A DNA stretch of 64,000 nt from assembly GCA_947581635.1 (NCBI GenBank), contig CANPVE010000005.1, positions 103,496 through 167,495 on the forward strand, read 5' to 3'. The position numbers and the translations under genes were made by a program. Below, piece by piece: positions 9,351-19,187 of the stretch (its first letter is position 1; each line of letters begins with the position of its first letter). The DNA comes from an uncultured Clostridia bacterium (lineage in GTDB: Bacteria; Bacillota; Clostridia; Oscillospirales; Acutalibacteraceae). The notes beneath the pieces are model-generated. The model did no database searches. It was not told the DNA's origin and saw nothing but the letters and a program-made list of their open reading frames with translations.

Positions 9351-10718
9351 GTGGAAAATATAAACAGTGTCGTTTCAGAGAGGACAACCGTGCTGCCTTC
9401 CAGCAACGAGGCGGAACAGTCAGTTCTGGGTGCGGTATTGCTGGATTCGGAGTGCCTTAACAGGATTCTCGACATAGTACGTCCCGAGTATTTTTATAAC
9501 GAAAATCACCGCGAGATTTTCTCGGCAATGCACAGACTTTTTCGCGCAGGTTCTCCCGTTGATATAATCACAGTACTTAACGAACTTGTGGGAATCGGTG
9601 TTTTCACGGAGGACACAGGCAAGCAATATCTTTTCACACTTGCAGATCTTGTCCCTTCCGTATCTAATGTCGAAGCATATGCCGAGATTATCCGTGAAAA
9701 ATATGAAATGCGTGCTCTTATTCTCGCGGCACGCGAGATAATCAACGACGCCTCAGACGAGACGAACGACGCGCGGATTGTTCTGGATCGTTCGGAGCAG
9801 CGAATCTATGAAATAGCGAATTCCCGAGGAAGTCAAGGGCTGAAACCGATATCAGAGGTGTTAATAGACGCATATGATCACCTTATGCTGATGAATTCCG
9901 ACCGGCGCGACGAATTTGTCGGAACACCCACGGGAATAAAGACACTTGACGACACGATATCAGGTCTTAACAAATCAGACCTCATACTTTTGGCGGCACG
10001 CCCGGGCATGGGCAAAACCAGCTTTGCGCTCAATATAGCACGAAATGTTGCGCTTGTTCATCAAAAAAAGGTGGCGTTTTTCTCTTTGGAAATGACCCGC
10101 GAGCAGCTTGCTCTAAGAATGCTTTCCACTGAGTCCGGCGTAGAGGGTTATAAGCTGCGCGATGGCAGAATGAATGCGGACGAGTGGGCAAAGCTGTCAC
10201 AGGCTGCAGGAGAGCTTCACGCAGCGCCGATATACATTGATGAAGCGGGCAATATCTCTGTCACTGAAATGAAGGCGAAGCTCAGGCGATTGGGCGATGT
10301 CGCTCTCGTGGTAATTGACTATTTGCAGCTTATGGGCAACGGAAAAATCGCAAACCGTGTGCAGGAGGTTTCGGAGATTACCAGGAGTTTGAAGATCTTG
10401 GCGAAGGAACTTATGGTACCGGTGCTATGCCTTTCACAGCTGAACCGCGCTACAGAATCCAGAACGGGTCACAAGCCCATGCTGTCTGACCTGAGAGATT
10501 CCGGATCGATAGAGCAGGACGCGGATATAATTCTGTTTCTATATCGCGAAGGATACTACCAGCAGTCCGAGAGTACGCCCAATGAGGAAATTGATCAGAG
10601 CCGAGCGATATGCATGGTAGCTAAAAACCGCCATGGCAACACTTGCGAGATACCGCTTCACTGGTCAGGCGCAACTACAAGGTTCACGGCAGCGGAGGAT
10701 ACATACAGTGAATACTAA
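9351..10718 (+). CDS. dnaB: Replicative DNA helicase DnaB
   Basis: This 455-residue protein is the hexameric helicase of the replication fork (DnaC in Bacillus naming). It has the N-terminal primase-interacting domain (about 15-120) and a RecA-like ATPase with Walker A ARPGMGKTSFALN, Walker B VVIDYLQLM and LSQLNR. The start is GTG; the AAAGGA site lies about ten bases upstream. Its 3' end overlaps the tilS start by 11 bases, so tilS is probably translationally coupled. Confidence 0.96.
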   Translation: MENINSVVSERTTVLPSSNEAEQSVLGAVLLDSECLNRILDIVRPEYFYNENHREIFSAMHRLFRAGSPVDIITVLNELVGIGVFTEDTGKQYLFTLADLVPSVSNVEAYAEIIREKYEMRALILAAREIINDASDETNDARIVLDRSEQRIYEIANSRGSQGLKPISEVLIDAYDHLMLMNSDRRDEFVGTPTGIKTLDDTISGLNKSDLILLAARPGMGKTSFALNIARNVALVHQKKVAFFSLEMTREQLALRMLSTESGVEGYKLRDGRMNADEWAKLSQAAGELHAAPIYIDEAGNISVTEMKAKLRRLGDVALVVIDYLQLMGNGKIANRVQEVSEITRSLKILAKELMVPVLCLSQLNRATESRTGHKPMLSDLRDSGSIEQDADIILFLYREGYYQQSESTPNEEIDQSRAICMVAKNRHGNTCEIPLHWSGATTRFTAAEDTYSEY

Positions 10719-12105
10719 ATGCAGGCTCGCCATTGAGAAATATAATATGCTCAGTTACGGCGACAGCGTTGTTGTTGGACTTTCCGGCGGAGCGGATTCC
10801 TGCTCCATGCTGCATTATCTTTGCAGCATAAGGGAAGAATTTGGACTTAATATAATTGCCGTACATTTGAACCACATGATACGTGGGCAGGAAGCGGAGC
10901 GTGACGCCGCTTTTGCTAGGCAGTTCTGCCGCACTCTGAATGTAGATTTCAGATTGTATGAGCTTGATGTTCCTAAAATTGCGGCAGAGCGCGGTATTGG
11001 AATAGAAGAATGCGGACGTGAAATGCGCTACGAAATATTCGGGAGCGAATCCGAAAAGTTCGGAGGTAAGATTGCCACGGCGCATACTCTGTCGGATTCA
11101 GTGGAGACAATTATATTTCACATTATACGCGGATGTTCGCTTAACGGACTTCGGGGGATACCGCCTGTAAGAGGGAATATTATCCGTCCGCTTATTTTGT
11201 GCGAACGGGAGGAAATAGAAAGTTATTGCCATAAAAATAATATAAGATACGTCACAGATTCAACAAATCTTTCCTCGGATTACACCCGTAACAAAATTCG
11301 TTTGCAGATATTGCCGCTCATGCGTGAGATAAACCCATCGGTAACGCACGCACTGGGCAGATTATCAGAAATCGCGGCAGGCGACGATGATTATCTTAAC
11401 TCACTGGCTCATGAAATTGCCCGGGAATACTTTGAATTTGGCAGGGAAGAGGGAATATTCGCCGCGCCAGAACCTCTGGCAAGTCGTGTGCTTATGGAAA
11501 TTTGCTGTAAAAAATTTGGAGTTGTTCCCGAACACAGGCATATTTCCGCTATAATTGAATGTTTGAAATGTGGTGCGGGAAAGGTTAATTTATCAAATAA
11601 TAATGTGTTTTGTATAAAAAATAGACATATTTTACTTCTGACAAATGATTGCCTTAAACAAAATCAGTGTCAACCAAGCAATTGGTACTGTGAATTATCA
11701 GATGGGGAAATAATTACACCTTTCTCGCAGAAAATATTATGGCAGCTTGTAGACAAAAATAAATATGATAATATTCGCAAAATTTATAAAAATGTATTTC
11801 AAAATTCGCTTGATTATGATAAAATAGGGCGAGCGGTATTTAGATTTCGACATAAAGGCGACAGCTTTCGTCAGGCAGGGCGCGGCAACACAAAAAGTCT
11901 CAAAAAACTGTTTAATGAGAGAAAGATTCCCACTGATTTACGTTACAGGATTCCTATGCTCGAGTGTGACGGTCGTGTTGCATGGATATGCAGCGTAGGC
12001 GTTGCGGAGGGATTTCAGGTATCAGAAGATACAAAGAATATCCTTTATATTCAAATCGAACCGCAAATTCCGGTCGGAACAGGTACAGGAGCTGATATTT
12101 TATGA
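10708..12105 (+). CDS. tilS: tRNA(Ile)-lysidine synthase
   Basis: TilS attaches lysine to C34 of the AUA-reading tRNA(Ile). The PP-loop SGGADS lies near residue 23, followed by HLNHMIRG and the TilS substrate-binding and C-terminal domains; the product is 465 residues. The GTG start overlaps the end of dnaB and has GGAGG about nine bases upstream. The hpt gene overlaps its stop by four bases (ATGA), the classic tilS-hpt-ftsH order. Confidence 0.94.
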   Translation: MNTKCRLAIEKYNMLSYGDSVVVGLSGGADSCSMLHYLCSIREEFGLNIIAVHLNHMIRGQEAERDAAFARQFCRTLNVDFRLYELDVPKIAAERGIGIEECGREMRYEIFGSESEKFGGKIATAHTLSDSVETIIFHIIRGCSLNGLRGIPPVRGNIIRPLILCEREEIESYCHKNNIRYVTDSTNLSSDYTRNKIRLQILPLMREINPSVTHALGRLSEIAAGDDDYLNSLAHEIAREYFEFGREEGIFAAPEPLASRVLMEICCKKFGVVPEHRHISAIIECLKCGAGKVNLSNNNVFCIKNRHILLLTNDCLKQNQCQPSNWYCELSDGEIITPFSQKILWQLVDKNKYDNIRKIYKNVFQNSLDYDKIGRAVFRFRHKGDSFRQAGRGNTKSLKKLFNERKIPTDLRYRIPMLECDGRVAWICSVGVAEGFQVSEDTKNILYIQIEPQIPVGTGTGADIL

Positions 12106-12653
12106 ATAACGAGCTTGAAAAAGACATAGAACGGATTGTTTACTCTCAGGACGATATAGCTTCCATGGTAGAAAAACTTGGAGCTGAGCTGAGCCGAGAC
12201 TACGCAGGGAAAAATCCGTTATTGATTGTGGTGCTTAAAGGCTCAGTTGTCATGGCAGCAGATCTCATGCGCAGTCTTTCGATAAACTGTGAGATTGATT
12301 TTATGATAGTTTCAAGCTATGCGGGGGCAAAATCCAGAGGAAGCATAGATATAATTCAAGATTTGCGAACGGATATTGCACGTCGTGATGTAATAATTGT
12401 TGAAGATATCATTGATTCCGGCGTTACCCTTTTCAGCTTGAAGAATCTTCTGGAATCGCGCTCACCAAACAGTGTCAAAATCTGTACTCTGTTGGACAAG
12501 CCATCTGGAAGAAAGGCGGAGATAACCGCAGATTATATTGGAGGCGTTGTGGGGAACGGTTTTATAGTAGGCTATGGTTTGGATTACAACGAAAAGTATC
12601 GCAATTTATCTTATATTGGAATGTTAAAACAATCAGTTTATTCACACAAATGA
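12102..12653 (+). CDS. hpt: Hypoxanthine phosphoribosyltransferase
   Basis: This 183-residue purine salvage enzyme converts hypoxanthine or guanine with PRPP to IMP or GMP. The PRPP-binding loop is VIIVEDIIDSGVT (about 95-107), and VVLKGSVVMAADL is the other active-site segment. The start overlaps the tilS stop by four bases. Bacterial hpt is usually found between tilS and ftsH, as here. Confidence 0.95.
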   Translation: MNNELEKDIERIVYSQDDIASMVEKLGAELSRDYAGKNPLLIVVLKGSVVMAADLMRSLSINCEIDFMIVSSYAGAKSRGSIDIIQDLRTDIARRDVIIVEDIIDSGVTLFSLKNLLESRSPNSVKICTLLDKPSGRKAEITADYIGGVVGNGFIVGYGLDYNEKYRNLSYIGMLKQSVYSHK

Positions 12654-12709
12654 CATAATTGTGTTGTATAATATCTTCTCAGGTTCTTAATAAGTTAGGA
12701 GTGGCGTAT

Positions 12710-14596
12710 TTGGAAAACAAAAAGAAAAAAGTTGGCGGCTATGTGATATGGCTCGGTATCCCGATCCTTATTATATTGGCGCTATACATTATCTCCGGGC
12801 AGAAAAAGCCCGATGCTTACAAATATTCCGAAATAATGGAGTATTTTACACCGGGCAGCAGCGATGTAAGTCCGAGCGACTGGAAAGCGGCGACGGTTTC
12901 AGATTTTGACCTGTCATTTAATACGGGTGTTCTCACTATAAATCTTAAAGACAATCCAGACGGAACCAAAAACAATCCTATAACCTATAAGGTGCCGAGC
13001 ATTGATCTTTTCGTGAACGACGCGAAATTGGGAATGGCGGAGTTGAGAGAGAACGGCATTGTCATTTCCGAAGATTATGAGGCGAAGCAAGATAACAGCC
13101 TTCTGGCAAGTCTCTTGCCAACAATTATAATGGTCGGAGCGCTGGTGTTCTTCTACTATATAATGTTTAGGCGCGTAAATGGCGTTATGGGCGAAAACAG
13201 CAGGCAGATGAATTTCGGCAAAGCAAAAGTCAAGAATGTCAATGACGAAAAGCGGAAGACAACATTTGCCGATGTCGCGGGCGCAGACGAGGAAAAGGAA
13301 GAACTTCAGGAAATAGTTGACTTCCTTAAGAATCCTAAAAAATACGATGAATTGGGCGCGCATGTTCCAAAAGGTGTACTTCTTGTAGGACCTCCCGGTA
13401 CCGGTAAGACGTTGCTTGCGCGTGCTGTTGCAGGTGAGGCCGGCGTTGCTTTCTTCTCAATTTCCGGCTCCGATTTCGTGGAAATGTTTGTGGGCGTCGG
13501 CGCTTCACGTGTGCGTGATCTGTTTGACCAAGCAAAAAAGAACAGTCCCTGCATTATTTTCATAGACGAAATTGACGCTGTAGGTCGTCATAGAGGAGCG
13601 GGTCTCGGCGGCGGACATGACGAGCGCGAACAAACTCTCAATCAAATGCTCGTTGAGATGGACGGATTTGGAGCTAATGAAGGCGTAATCATTATAGCTG
13701 CCACCAACCGTCCGGATATACTTGATCCCGCATTGACACGTCCGGGCCGCTTTGATCGCCAGATCCTTGTTGGATACCCCGACATCAAGGGCAGAGAGGA
13801 AATATTAAAGGTTCATTCGAGAAGTAAGCCACTTGCCGCTGATGTTGACCTGTCGGTCATAGCCAAAACGACAGCAGGATTTACCGGTGCGGATCTTGAG
13901 AACTTGCTTAATGAGGCCGCACTTCTTGCAGCGAGAAGAAATCTCAAGGCAATAACAATGAAGGAAATTGAGGAAGCAACCATCAAGGTTGTGGCTGGTA
14001 CCGAAAAGAAATCGAAGAAAATTTCCGATAAAGAGAAGCGCTTGACTGCTTATCATGAAACCGGTCACGCGATCGTCACTTATTTTTGTCCGACTCAAGA
14101 CCCCGTGCACGAGATATCCATTATTCCCAGAGGCATGGCGGGAGGCTATACGATGAGTTTGCCGCAGGAGGATCGCTCCTATAAACTCCGCGGAGAGATG
14201 AAAGAGGATATTACCGTATTACTCGGAGGTCGTGTAGCTGAGGCCCTTATTCTTGATGACATTTCTACAGGTGCTTCAAACGATATTGAGCGTGCCACCA
14301 AGGTTGCAAGGGAAATGGTTACCAAATATGGCATGAGCGAAAAACTCGGTCCGATCAAATACGGTTCGGCGAATGACGAGGTATTTCTTGGACGTGACTT
14401 CGGGCATACAGTGGATTACTCGAATGAGATCGCAAATGAGATTGACAATGAAGTTCGTTCGCTGGTTTCTTCAAGTTACAAGCAGGCAGGTACGATTCTC
14501 TCTCAGCACATTGATAAGTTGCATCAGGTTGCGCAATATCTTATGGAGCATGAAAAGATGTCAGGCGAAGAGTTTGACAAGATGATGAAATCATAA
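12710..14596 (+). CDS. ftsH: ATP-dependent zinc metalloprotease FtsH
   Basis: FtsH is a membrane-anchored AAA+ protease. The 628-residue product has one membrane helix near the N-terminus (about 12-30), an extracytoplasmic part, a second helix (about 125-145), Walker A GPPGTGKT, the SRH region, and a zinc site HETGH. The second residue of the usual HEAGH motif is T-G rather than A-G, a common variant. The TTG start is chosen for TAGGAG eight bases upstream; an in-frame GTG at 12701 overlaps that site. It ends the gdpP-to-ftsH run at a strong terminator. Confidence 0.95.
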   Translation: MENKKKKVGGYVIWLGIPILIILALYIISGQKKPDAYKYSEIMEYFTPGSSDVSPSDWKAATVSDFDLSFNTGVLTINLKDNPDGTKNNPITYKVPSIDLFVNDAKLGMAELRENGIVISEDYEAKQDNSLLASLLPTIIMVGALVFFYYIMFRRVNGVMGENSRQMNFGKAKVKNVNDEKRKTTFADVAGADEEKEELQEIVDFLKNPKKYDELGAHVPKGVLLVGPPGTGKTLLARAVAGEAGVAFFSISGSDFVEMFVGVGASRVRDLFDQAKKNSPCIIFIDEIDAVGRHRGAGLGGGHDEREQTLNQMLVEMDGFGANEGVIIIAATNRPDILDPALTRPGRFDRQILVGYPDIKGREEILKVHSRSKPLAADVDLSVIAKTTAGFTGADLENLLNEAALLAARRNLKAITMKEIEEATIKVVAGTEKKSKKISDKEKRLTAYHETGHAIVTYFCPTQDPVHEISIIPRGMAGGYTMSLPQEDRSYKLRGEMKEDITVLLGGRVAEALILDDISTGASNDIERATKVAREMVTKYGMSEKLGPIKYGSANDEVFLGRDFGHTVDYSNEIANEIDNEVRSLVSSSYKQAGTILSQHIDKLHQVAQYLMEHEKMSGEEFDKMMKS

Positions 14597-14620
14597 ACAA
14601 ATATACAAACAATAATAGGG

Positions 14621-14674
14621 AAGAGCCTGGTATCAACCGCAAGCGATTGCAGTTTGTATCAGGCTCTTTTTTTT
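14621..14674 (+). terminator. Terminator after ftsH
   Basis: AAGAGCCTG (14621-14629) pairs with CAGGCTCTT (14660-14668), followed by a run of eight Ts. Confidence 0.9.
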
Positions 14675-14848
14675 GATGTAGAAATAGACTGTATGCTCTG
14701 ATATTGTATCCGGCGTCGGCCTCTTGAATGATACCATAAATCCACCATTTGGCTATTTCTAAAAATCAATTTGAGAGATAAAAAACTAAGGAAAATTAAC
14801 AGAGAATTAATTTAATTGCAAAAATTAAAATACAATATAATAATAAAA

Positions 14849-14874
14849 TTATACTAAATGAATATTTAGTATAA
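14849..14874. repeat. 11-4-11 perfect inverted repeat
   Basis: TTATACTAAAT (14849-14859) and ATTTAGTATAA (14864-14874) flank the 4-base spacer GAAT. The arms have the length of single-recombinase half-sites (Xer sites are 11-6-11, or similar), and the repeat lies 117 bases before a tyrosine recombinase gene. No T-run makes a terminator unlikely. It could be a recombination core site or an operator. Confidence 0.55.
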
Positions 14875-14904
14875 TTGAGGGGCGAGGTAAAAATAATTCA
14901 CATT

Positions 14905-14950
14905 TAACCAAATGAGATAAACTAATAACGAGTAACCAAATAAAATAAAC
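14905..14950 (+). repeat. Two 18-bp direct repeats, 28-bp period
   Basis: TAACCAAATGAGATAAAC (14905-14922) and TAACCAAATAAAATAAAC (14933-14950) differ at two positions and start 28 bases apart. They lie between the inverted repeat and the recombinase start, like arm-type or regulator sites. Confidence 0.5.
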
Positions 14951-14991
14951 AAAATCATTGCCCTATAAATCACAATTGGAAGTGAAGAAAT

Positions 14992-15987
14992 ATGAGAATA
15001 GATTATATGGAACAGTCGCCTATGATACTTAGAGAATACTTCGGTTATATGGAGACAATTAAAGGAAAATCCGTCAGGACTGTTGAAGGATATTTCATTG
15101 ATTTGAGGTCATTCTTCAGATACATCAAGTTATCACGCGGACTGGTTGACAAAGATACGGAGTTCAACAAAATATCAATCCTCGATGTTGACTTGGATTT
15201 AATTGAGTCGGTGCGTCTGTCAGATGTGTTTGAATTTATGAACTACGTTGCATCAGTTCGAGGCAATAATAACAATACCCGCTCACGCAAATGTTCTTCA
15301 ATTAGGTCTTTTTATCATTATCTATCATCTATTACAGGTCAAATAAAGCAGAATCCCGTGCTGGAACTAGGAAATCCCAAAACCCCAAAGCGTTTGCCCA
15401 AACACCTTGACCTACAGCAAAGTATTGATCTCCTGGACGCAGTAGACGGTCCCTTCAAGGAGCGTGATTACTGCATATTAACATTGTTTCTCAATTGCGG
15501 AATGCGCCTTTCCGAGCTTGTTGGTATCAATTATGGAGATATACGTTCCGACAACACACTTATCATTACCGGAAAGGGCAACAAACAACGTGTTGTTTAT
15601 CTGAATGAAGCCTGTTTAAACGCCATTGAAGCCTACAAACGGGTTCGTCCTGTTAATGGGATTATTTATGAAGACCGTAATGCACTGTTTATAAGCCGAA
15701 ACCGCAGGAGAATCAGCCCTAAAACCGTGCAATGGCTTGTCAAGAAATATCTCAAAGAAATCAATCTTGACGAAGGCTATTCTGTGCATAAGCTACGTCA
15801 CACGGCAGCCACATTGATGTATCAGCAAGGCGGCGTCGATACCCGCGTACTGAAAGATATTCTCGGTCATGAAAATCTTGGCACAACCGAAATCTATACC
15901 CATCTTTCAAATGATCAAATCAAAAATGCTATCAACGCCAACCCTCTTGCCCGTGTAGATCGCTCAAAAAAGGACAAGCATAATTAA
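14992..15987 (+). CDS. Tyrosine recombinase, XerC/XerD-like
   Basis: This 331-residue site-specific recombinase has the N-terminal SAM-like core-binding domain (about 1-115, with an insertion relative to short XerD) and a catalytic domain. Catalytic residues are visible: Arg in NCGMRLSEL, HKLRH with the His and second Arg, the second His in LGHENLG, and the nucleophile Tyr in EIYTHL. It is a single gene with no partner, excisionase or phage gene nearby, so a chromosome-dimer resolvase or single-recombinase Xer role is as likely as an integrase. The ATG at 14992 has a weak GGAAGTG site; ATG 15007 is an alternative. Confidence 0.88.
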   Translation: MRIDYMEQSPMILREYFGYMETIKGKSVRTVEGYFIDLRSFFRYIKLSRGLVDKDTEFNKISILDVDLDLIESVRLSDVFEFMNYVASVRGNNNNTRSRKCSSIRSFYHYLSSITGQIKQNPVLELGNPKTPKRLPKHLDLQQSIDLLDAVDGPFKERDYCILTLFLNCGMRLSELVGINYGDIRSDNTLIITGKGNKQRVVYLNEACLNAIEAYKRVRPVNGIIYEDRNALFISRNRRRISPKTVQWLVKKYLKEINLDEGYSVHKLRHTAATLMYQQGGVDTRVLKDILGHENLGTTEIYTHLSNDQIKNAINANPLARVDRSKKDKHN

Positions 15988-16094
15988 AGATTATACCTAT
16001 TAAATCATCTCAATTATTCGGTTAATGGATCAGCGTTTTATGACCGTGTTCCAGCGGAGAATGTAGAAATTGTCATATTAATTTTTAAAAGTTC

Positions 16095-16123
16095 TTGCAT
16101 TATATGACACAGTAGTGTATAAT
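16095..16123 (+). promoter_or_regulatory. Promoter of the thiamine operon
   Basis: TTGCAT (16095-16100) and TATAAT (16118-16123) with a 17-base spacer, immediately upstream of the TPP riboswitch. Confidence 0.8.
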
Positions 16124-16135
16124 ATAAGAAAAATT

Positions 16136-16226
16136 AAAAAGGCGGGAGCTTGTATTACAGGCTGAGAGGAAGGTGTGACCTTCGACCGATAACCTGATTT
16201 GGATAATGCCAACGTAGGGAAAACTT
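16136..16226 (+). ncRNA. TPP riboswitch (THI element)
   Basis: The conserved THI box is present: CTGAGAGG in the pyrimidine-sensor arm, then ACCTGATTTGGATAATGCCA and CGTAGGGA in the pyrophosphate-sensor arm. It lies in the leader of the thiS-to-thiC operon and precedes an intrinsic terminator. Binding of thiamine pyrophosphate is expected to favour the terminator and switch the operon off. Confidence 0.96.
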
Positions 16227-16244
16227 GATATAAAGTGTGTTTTT

Positions 16245-16280
16245 ACGGGAAGCTGCCGAATCGGTGTCTTCCCGTTTTTG
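16245..16280 (+). terminator. Riboswitch expression-platform terminator
   Basis: ACGGGAAG (16245-16252) pairs with CTTCCCGT (16268-16275), followed by Ts. It lies between the THI element and the thiS ribosome-binding site, so it acts as the regulated attenuator. Confidence 0.85.
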
Positions 16281-16301
16281 TTCTATCAGGAGGTAAAGTT
16301 A

Positions 16302-16496
16302 ATGGTAAAAATTAACGGAGAATGTTTTGATGTTGCCGGAAAAAGCTTAGCGGAATGTATAGCAGCTATGAACTATGACCCAAGGCTCGTTGCTGTGGAG
16401 CGCAACGGAGATATTGTGCCGAAATCACAGTACAGTGAAGTCATATTAATGGACGGTGACGGTGTGGAGATCGTCAGCTTTGTGGGAGGTGGTTAA
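16302..16496 (+). CDS. thiS: Sulfur carrier protein ThiS
   Basis: This 64-residue ubiquitin-fold protein ends in Gly-Gly-Gly. The terminal glycine is adenylated by ThiF and becomes a thiocarboxylate that donates sulfur to the thiazole made by ThiG. The ATG at 16302 has AGGAGG eight bases upstream. It is the first gene of the operon and is followed by thiF after one base. Confidence 0.93.
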   Translation: MVKINGECFDVAGKSLAECIAAMNYDPRLVAVERNGDIVPKSQYSEVILMDGDGVEIVSFVGGG

Positions 16497-16497
16497 T

Positions 16498-17133
16498 GTG
16501 ATACCTGCAAAGGATGAAATGATAAAAGCCTTGGAAAAACGTCACGGCAAAGAACTGCAAAACAGGTTTTCGTCAGCCGTAGTCGCTGTGTGCGGGCTTG
16601 GAGGGCTGGGTTCAAATATCTCGATATGCCTTGCACGCGCCGGAATAGGCAAACTCATTCTTGTTGATTTTGACCGAGTGGATATCACTAATCTTCATCG
16701 GCAACAGTATAAGGCGTCCCAGATAGGCATATACAAAACAGAAGCTCTATCTGAAAATTTAAGAGAAATCGCGCCATATATTGAACTTGAAGCACATACC
16801 GTTTGTGTAAACGAATCCAACGCGGCACAGCTTCTAAAAGAAGCCGACATTATCTGCGAGGCTTTTGACAAAGCAGAGGCAAAGGCAATGCTTGCAAATA
16901 CAGTTCTTGAAACCATGCCGGAAAAGTTTTTGGTAGCTGCCTCAGGTATGGCGGGGATGGGCAGTGCAAACAGTATCAAAACTCGAAAGGTTATAAAAAA
17001 CTTTTACATTTGCGGCGACGGAGTAAGCGATATATCCGATGGCACGGCACTGGTATCTTCCCGTGTTATGCTATGCGCCGCACATCAGGCGCATACAGTT
17101 CTGCGTATTTTAGCAAATGAATTTGAAACGTAA
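16498..17133 (+). CDS. thiF: ThiS adenylyltransferase ThiF
   Basis: This 211-residue E1-like enzyme activates the C-terminus of ThiS. The nucleotide-binding motif GLGGLGSNIS is at about residues 30-39, followed by the family segment DFDRVDITNLHRQQY. It has a short C-terminus without the zinc cysteines of longer ThiF/MoeB proteins, as in other clostridial thiamine operons. The GTG start is just after the thiS stop; GGGAGG lies inside the end of thiS, so translation is coupled. Confidence 0.92.
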   Translation: MIPAKDEMIKALEKRHGKELQNRFSSAVVAVCGLGGLGSNISICLARAGIGKLILVDFDRVDITNLHRQQYKASQIGIYKTEALSENLREIAPYIELEAHTVCVNESNAAQLLKEADIICEAFDKAEAKAMLANTVLETMPEKFLVAASGMAGMGSANSIKTRKVIKNFYICGDGVSDISDGTALVSSRVMLCAAHQAHTVLRILANEFET

Positions 17134-17150
17134 AGAATGGAGAAAATTAA

Positions 17151-17921
17151 ATGGATAACGATAAACTTATCATTGGCGGACATGAGTTTAACTCTCGATT
17201 TATCCTCGGTTCGGGAAAATATTCTTTAAGCCTCATTGAAGCGGCAGTAAAGTATGCGGGGGCCGAGATTATTACCCTTGCGGTGCGCCGCGCCAATACA
17301 AAAAAGCAGGAAAACATTTTGGACTTTATTCCCAATGGCGTTACTTTACTCCCAAATACAAGCGGTGCGAGAAATGCTGAAGAGGCGGTTCGCATCGCAA
17401 GACTGGCTCGTGAGCTGGGCTGTGGCAGCTTTGTAAAGGTAGAGATTATGCGTGATTCCAAATATTTGCTCCCCGATAATCAGGAAACAGTCAAGGCCAC
17501 TGAGATACTTGCAAATGATGGCTTTGTGGTTATGCCGTATATGTACCCCGATTTGAATACAGCCCGTGACCTTGTGAACGCAGGCGCGGCCGCTGTCATG
17601 CCGCTGGCTTCTCCAATAGGTTCCAACAAGGGGCTGGCAACCAAAGAATTTATTCAAATACTTATTGACGAAATAAATCTTCCGGTCATCGTAGACGCGG
17701 GTATAGGCAGACCTTCACAGGCCTGTGAGGCAATGGAAATGGGTGCGGCGGCGATTATGGCCAATACGGCGCTTGCAACTGCCGGAGATCTGCCAATGAT
17801 GGCGGCCGCCTTCCGTCAGGCTGTTGAGGCGGGACGAAAAGCATACCTCGCGGGTCTTGGCAGGGTGCTCACCCGCGGCGCATCCGCTTCAGACCCTCTT
17901 ACCGGTTTCCTTCGTGATTAA
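17151..17921 (+). CDS. thiG: Thiazole synthase ThiG
   Basis: This 256-residue TIM-barrel enzyme forms the thiazole phosphate carboxylate from deoxyxylulose phosphate, dehydroglycine and ThiS thiocarboxylate. The start reads [16 protein letters not shown]; phosphate-binding segments [13 protein letters not shown] and [19 protein letters not shown] are typical. The lysine that forms the Schiff base lies in SFVKVEIM. Length is normal. Confidence 0.96.
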   Translation: MDNDKLIIGGHEFNSRFILGSGKYSLSLIEAAVKYAGAEIITLAVRRANTKKQENILDFIPNGVTLLPNTSGARNAEEAVRIARLARELGCGSFVKVEIMRDSKYLLPDNQETVKATEILANDGFVVMPYMYPDLNTARDLVNAGAAAVMPLASPIGSNKGLATKEFIQILIDEINLPVIVDAGIGRPSQACEAMEMGAAAIMANTALATAGDLPMMAAAFRQAVEAGRKAYLAGLGRVLTRGASASDPLTGFLRD

Positions 17922-17933
17922 GGGGTGATATAT

Positions 17934-19187
17934 ATGGAGAACCAATTCTTTGTGGACTCAGAGTATCTGTCCGCCAAAGCTCTTGAAAAAAAACATCGCC
18001 TTGAGACTGATCCCACATATCGGAAAAATCATATGGAGTATCTCCCCGGTATGGAGAGAATCGAATCGGATATTTGCGCGAATGTAATGAAACATATGAA
18101 ATCGTTTGACTACTCAAAATATACTGCTCATGACGTGAAATCGGCCTTAAATCGTGATACCTGCTCAATTGAAGATTTTAAGGCACTTCTCTCCCCCGCA
18201 GCCGAACCCTTTTTGGAACAGATGGCGCAGAGAGCAAGACTGGAGACAAGCAAGCACTTCGGCAACACGGTTTATATGTTCACTCCACTTTATATTGCGA
18301 ACTATTGTGAAAACTATTGCGTTTATTGCGGCTTCAACTGCTATAATCACATTAACCGCATGAAGTTGACCATAGAGCAGATAGCTCATGAAATGGAGAT
18401 AATTGCTGACAGCGGAATGGAAGAAATACTTATCCTCACGGGTGAAAGTCGAGCGCAAAGTGATGTCAATTACATCGGTGAAGCTTGTAAGCTGGCAAGG
18501 AAGTATTTTCGCATGGTCGGGCTTGAAATATATCCGGTAAATACAGACGAATACCGTTATCTTCATGAATGTGGTGCGGATTATGTCACGGTATTTCAGG
18601 AGACATATGATTCCGATAAATATGAGACATTACATTTACTTGGTCACAAGCGGGTATGGCCTTACAGATTTGACGCGCAGGAGCGTGCTCTGATGGGCGG
18701 TATGCGCGGTGTGGCGTTTTCGGCGCTGCTCGGTTTGTCAGATTTCCGTAAAGACGCTCTGGCAAGCGCTCTGCATGTATATTTTCTGCAACGCAAATAT
18801 CCATATGCGGAAATGTCGCTCTCCTGTCCGAGACTTCGCCCCATAATCAACAATGACAAGATAAACCCTTTGGACGTTCACGAAAAGCAGCTTTGTCAAA
18901 TACTTTGTGCTTACCGAATCTTCCTGCCGTTTGTGGGTATTACCGTATCATCCCGTGAAAGTGCCGAATTCCGCAACGGCATCGTAAAAATAGCGGCAAC
19001 AAAAGTTTCCGCAGGAGTATCTACCGGCATCGGTGACCACGAGAGCAAATATAGCGGGAAGGAGTCGGACGGTATGCATGGCGACGAGCAGTTTGAGATA
19101 AACGACAGCCGCAGCCTTGGAAAAATGTATAGGGATATATCCGATGAGGGCTTACAACCGGTTCTGAATGATTACCTTTATGTGTGA
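17934..19187 (+). CDS. thiH: 2-iminoacetate synthase ThiH (radical SAM)
   Basis: This 417-residue enzyme cleaves tyrosine to dehydroglycine and p-cresol in the anaerobic thiazole route. The radical SAM cysteines appear as CENYCVYC (near residue 120), where CX3CX2C is the expected spacing. Use of ThiH rather than glycine oxidase ThiO fits an anaerobe. The ATG at 17934 has AGGGG eight bases upstream, better than the GTG at 17925. Its 3' end overlaps the next gene by a few bases. Confidence 0.95.
   Translation: MENQFFVDSEYLSAKALEKKHRLETDPTYRKNHMEYLPGMERIESDICANVMKHMKSFDYSKYTAHDVKSALNRDTCSIEDFKALLSPAAEPFLEQMAQRARLETSKHFGNTVYMFTPLYIANYCENYCVYCGFNCYNHINRMKLTIEQIAHEMEIIADSGMEEILILTGESRAQSDVNYIGEACKLARKYFRMVGLEIYPVNTDEYRYLHECGADYVTVFQETYDSDKYETLHLLGHKRVWPYRFDAQERALMGGMRGVAFSALLGLSDFRKDALASALHVYFLQRKYPYAEMSLSCPRLRPIINNDKINPLDVHEKQLCQILCAYRIFLPFVGITVSSRESAEFRNGIVKIAATKVSAGVSTGIGDHESKYSGKESDGMHGDEQFEINDSRSLGKMYRDISDEGLQPVLNDYLYV

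Larger units (their letters stand above)
14675..14991. other. AT-rich region before tyrosine recombinase
   Basis: This 317-base stretch has no coding frame. It is much richer in A and T than its neighbours from about 14760 on. It contains a perfect inverted repeat and two direct repeats, listed separately, immediately upstream of the recombinase gene. Confidence 0.6.

Noticed and set aside
14849..14874. Terminator of ftsH or of an upstream unit
   Set aside because: No T-run on either side, and a strong terminator already follows ftsH at 14621.
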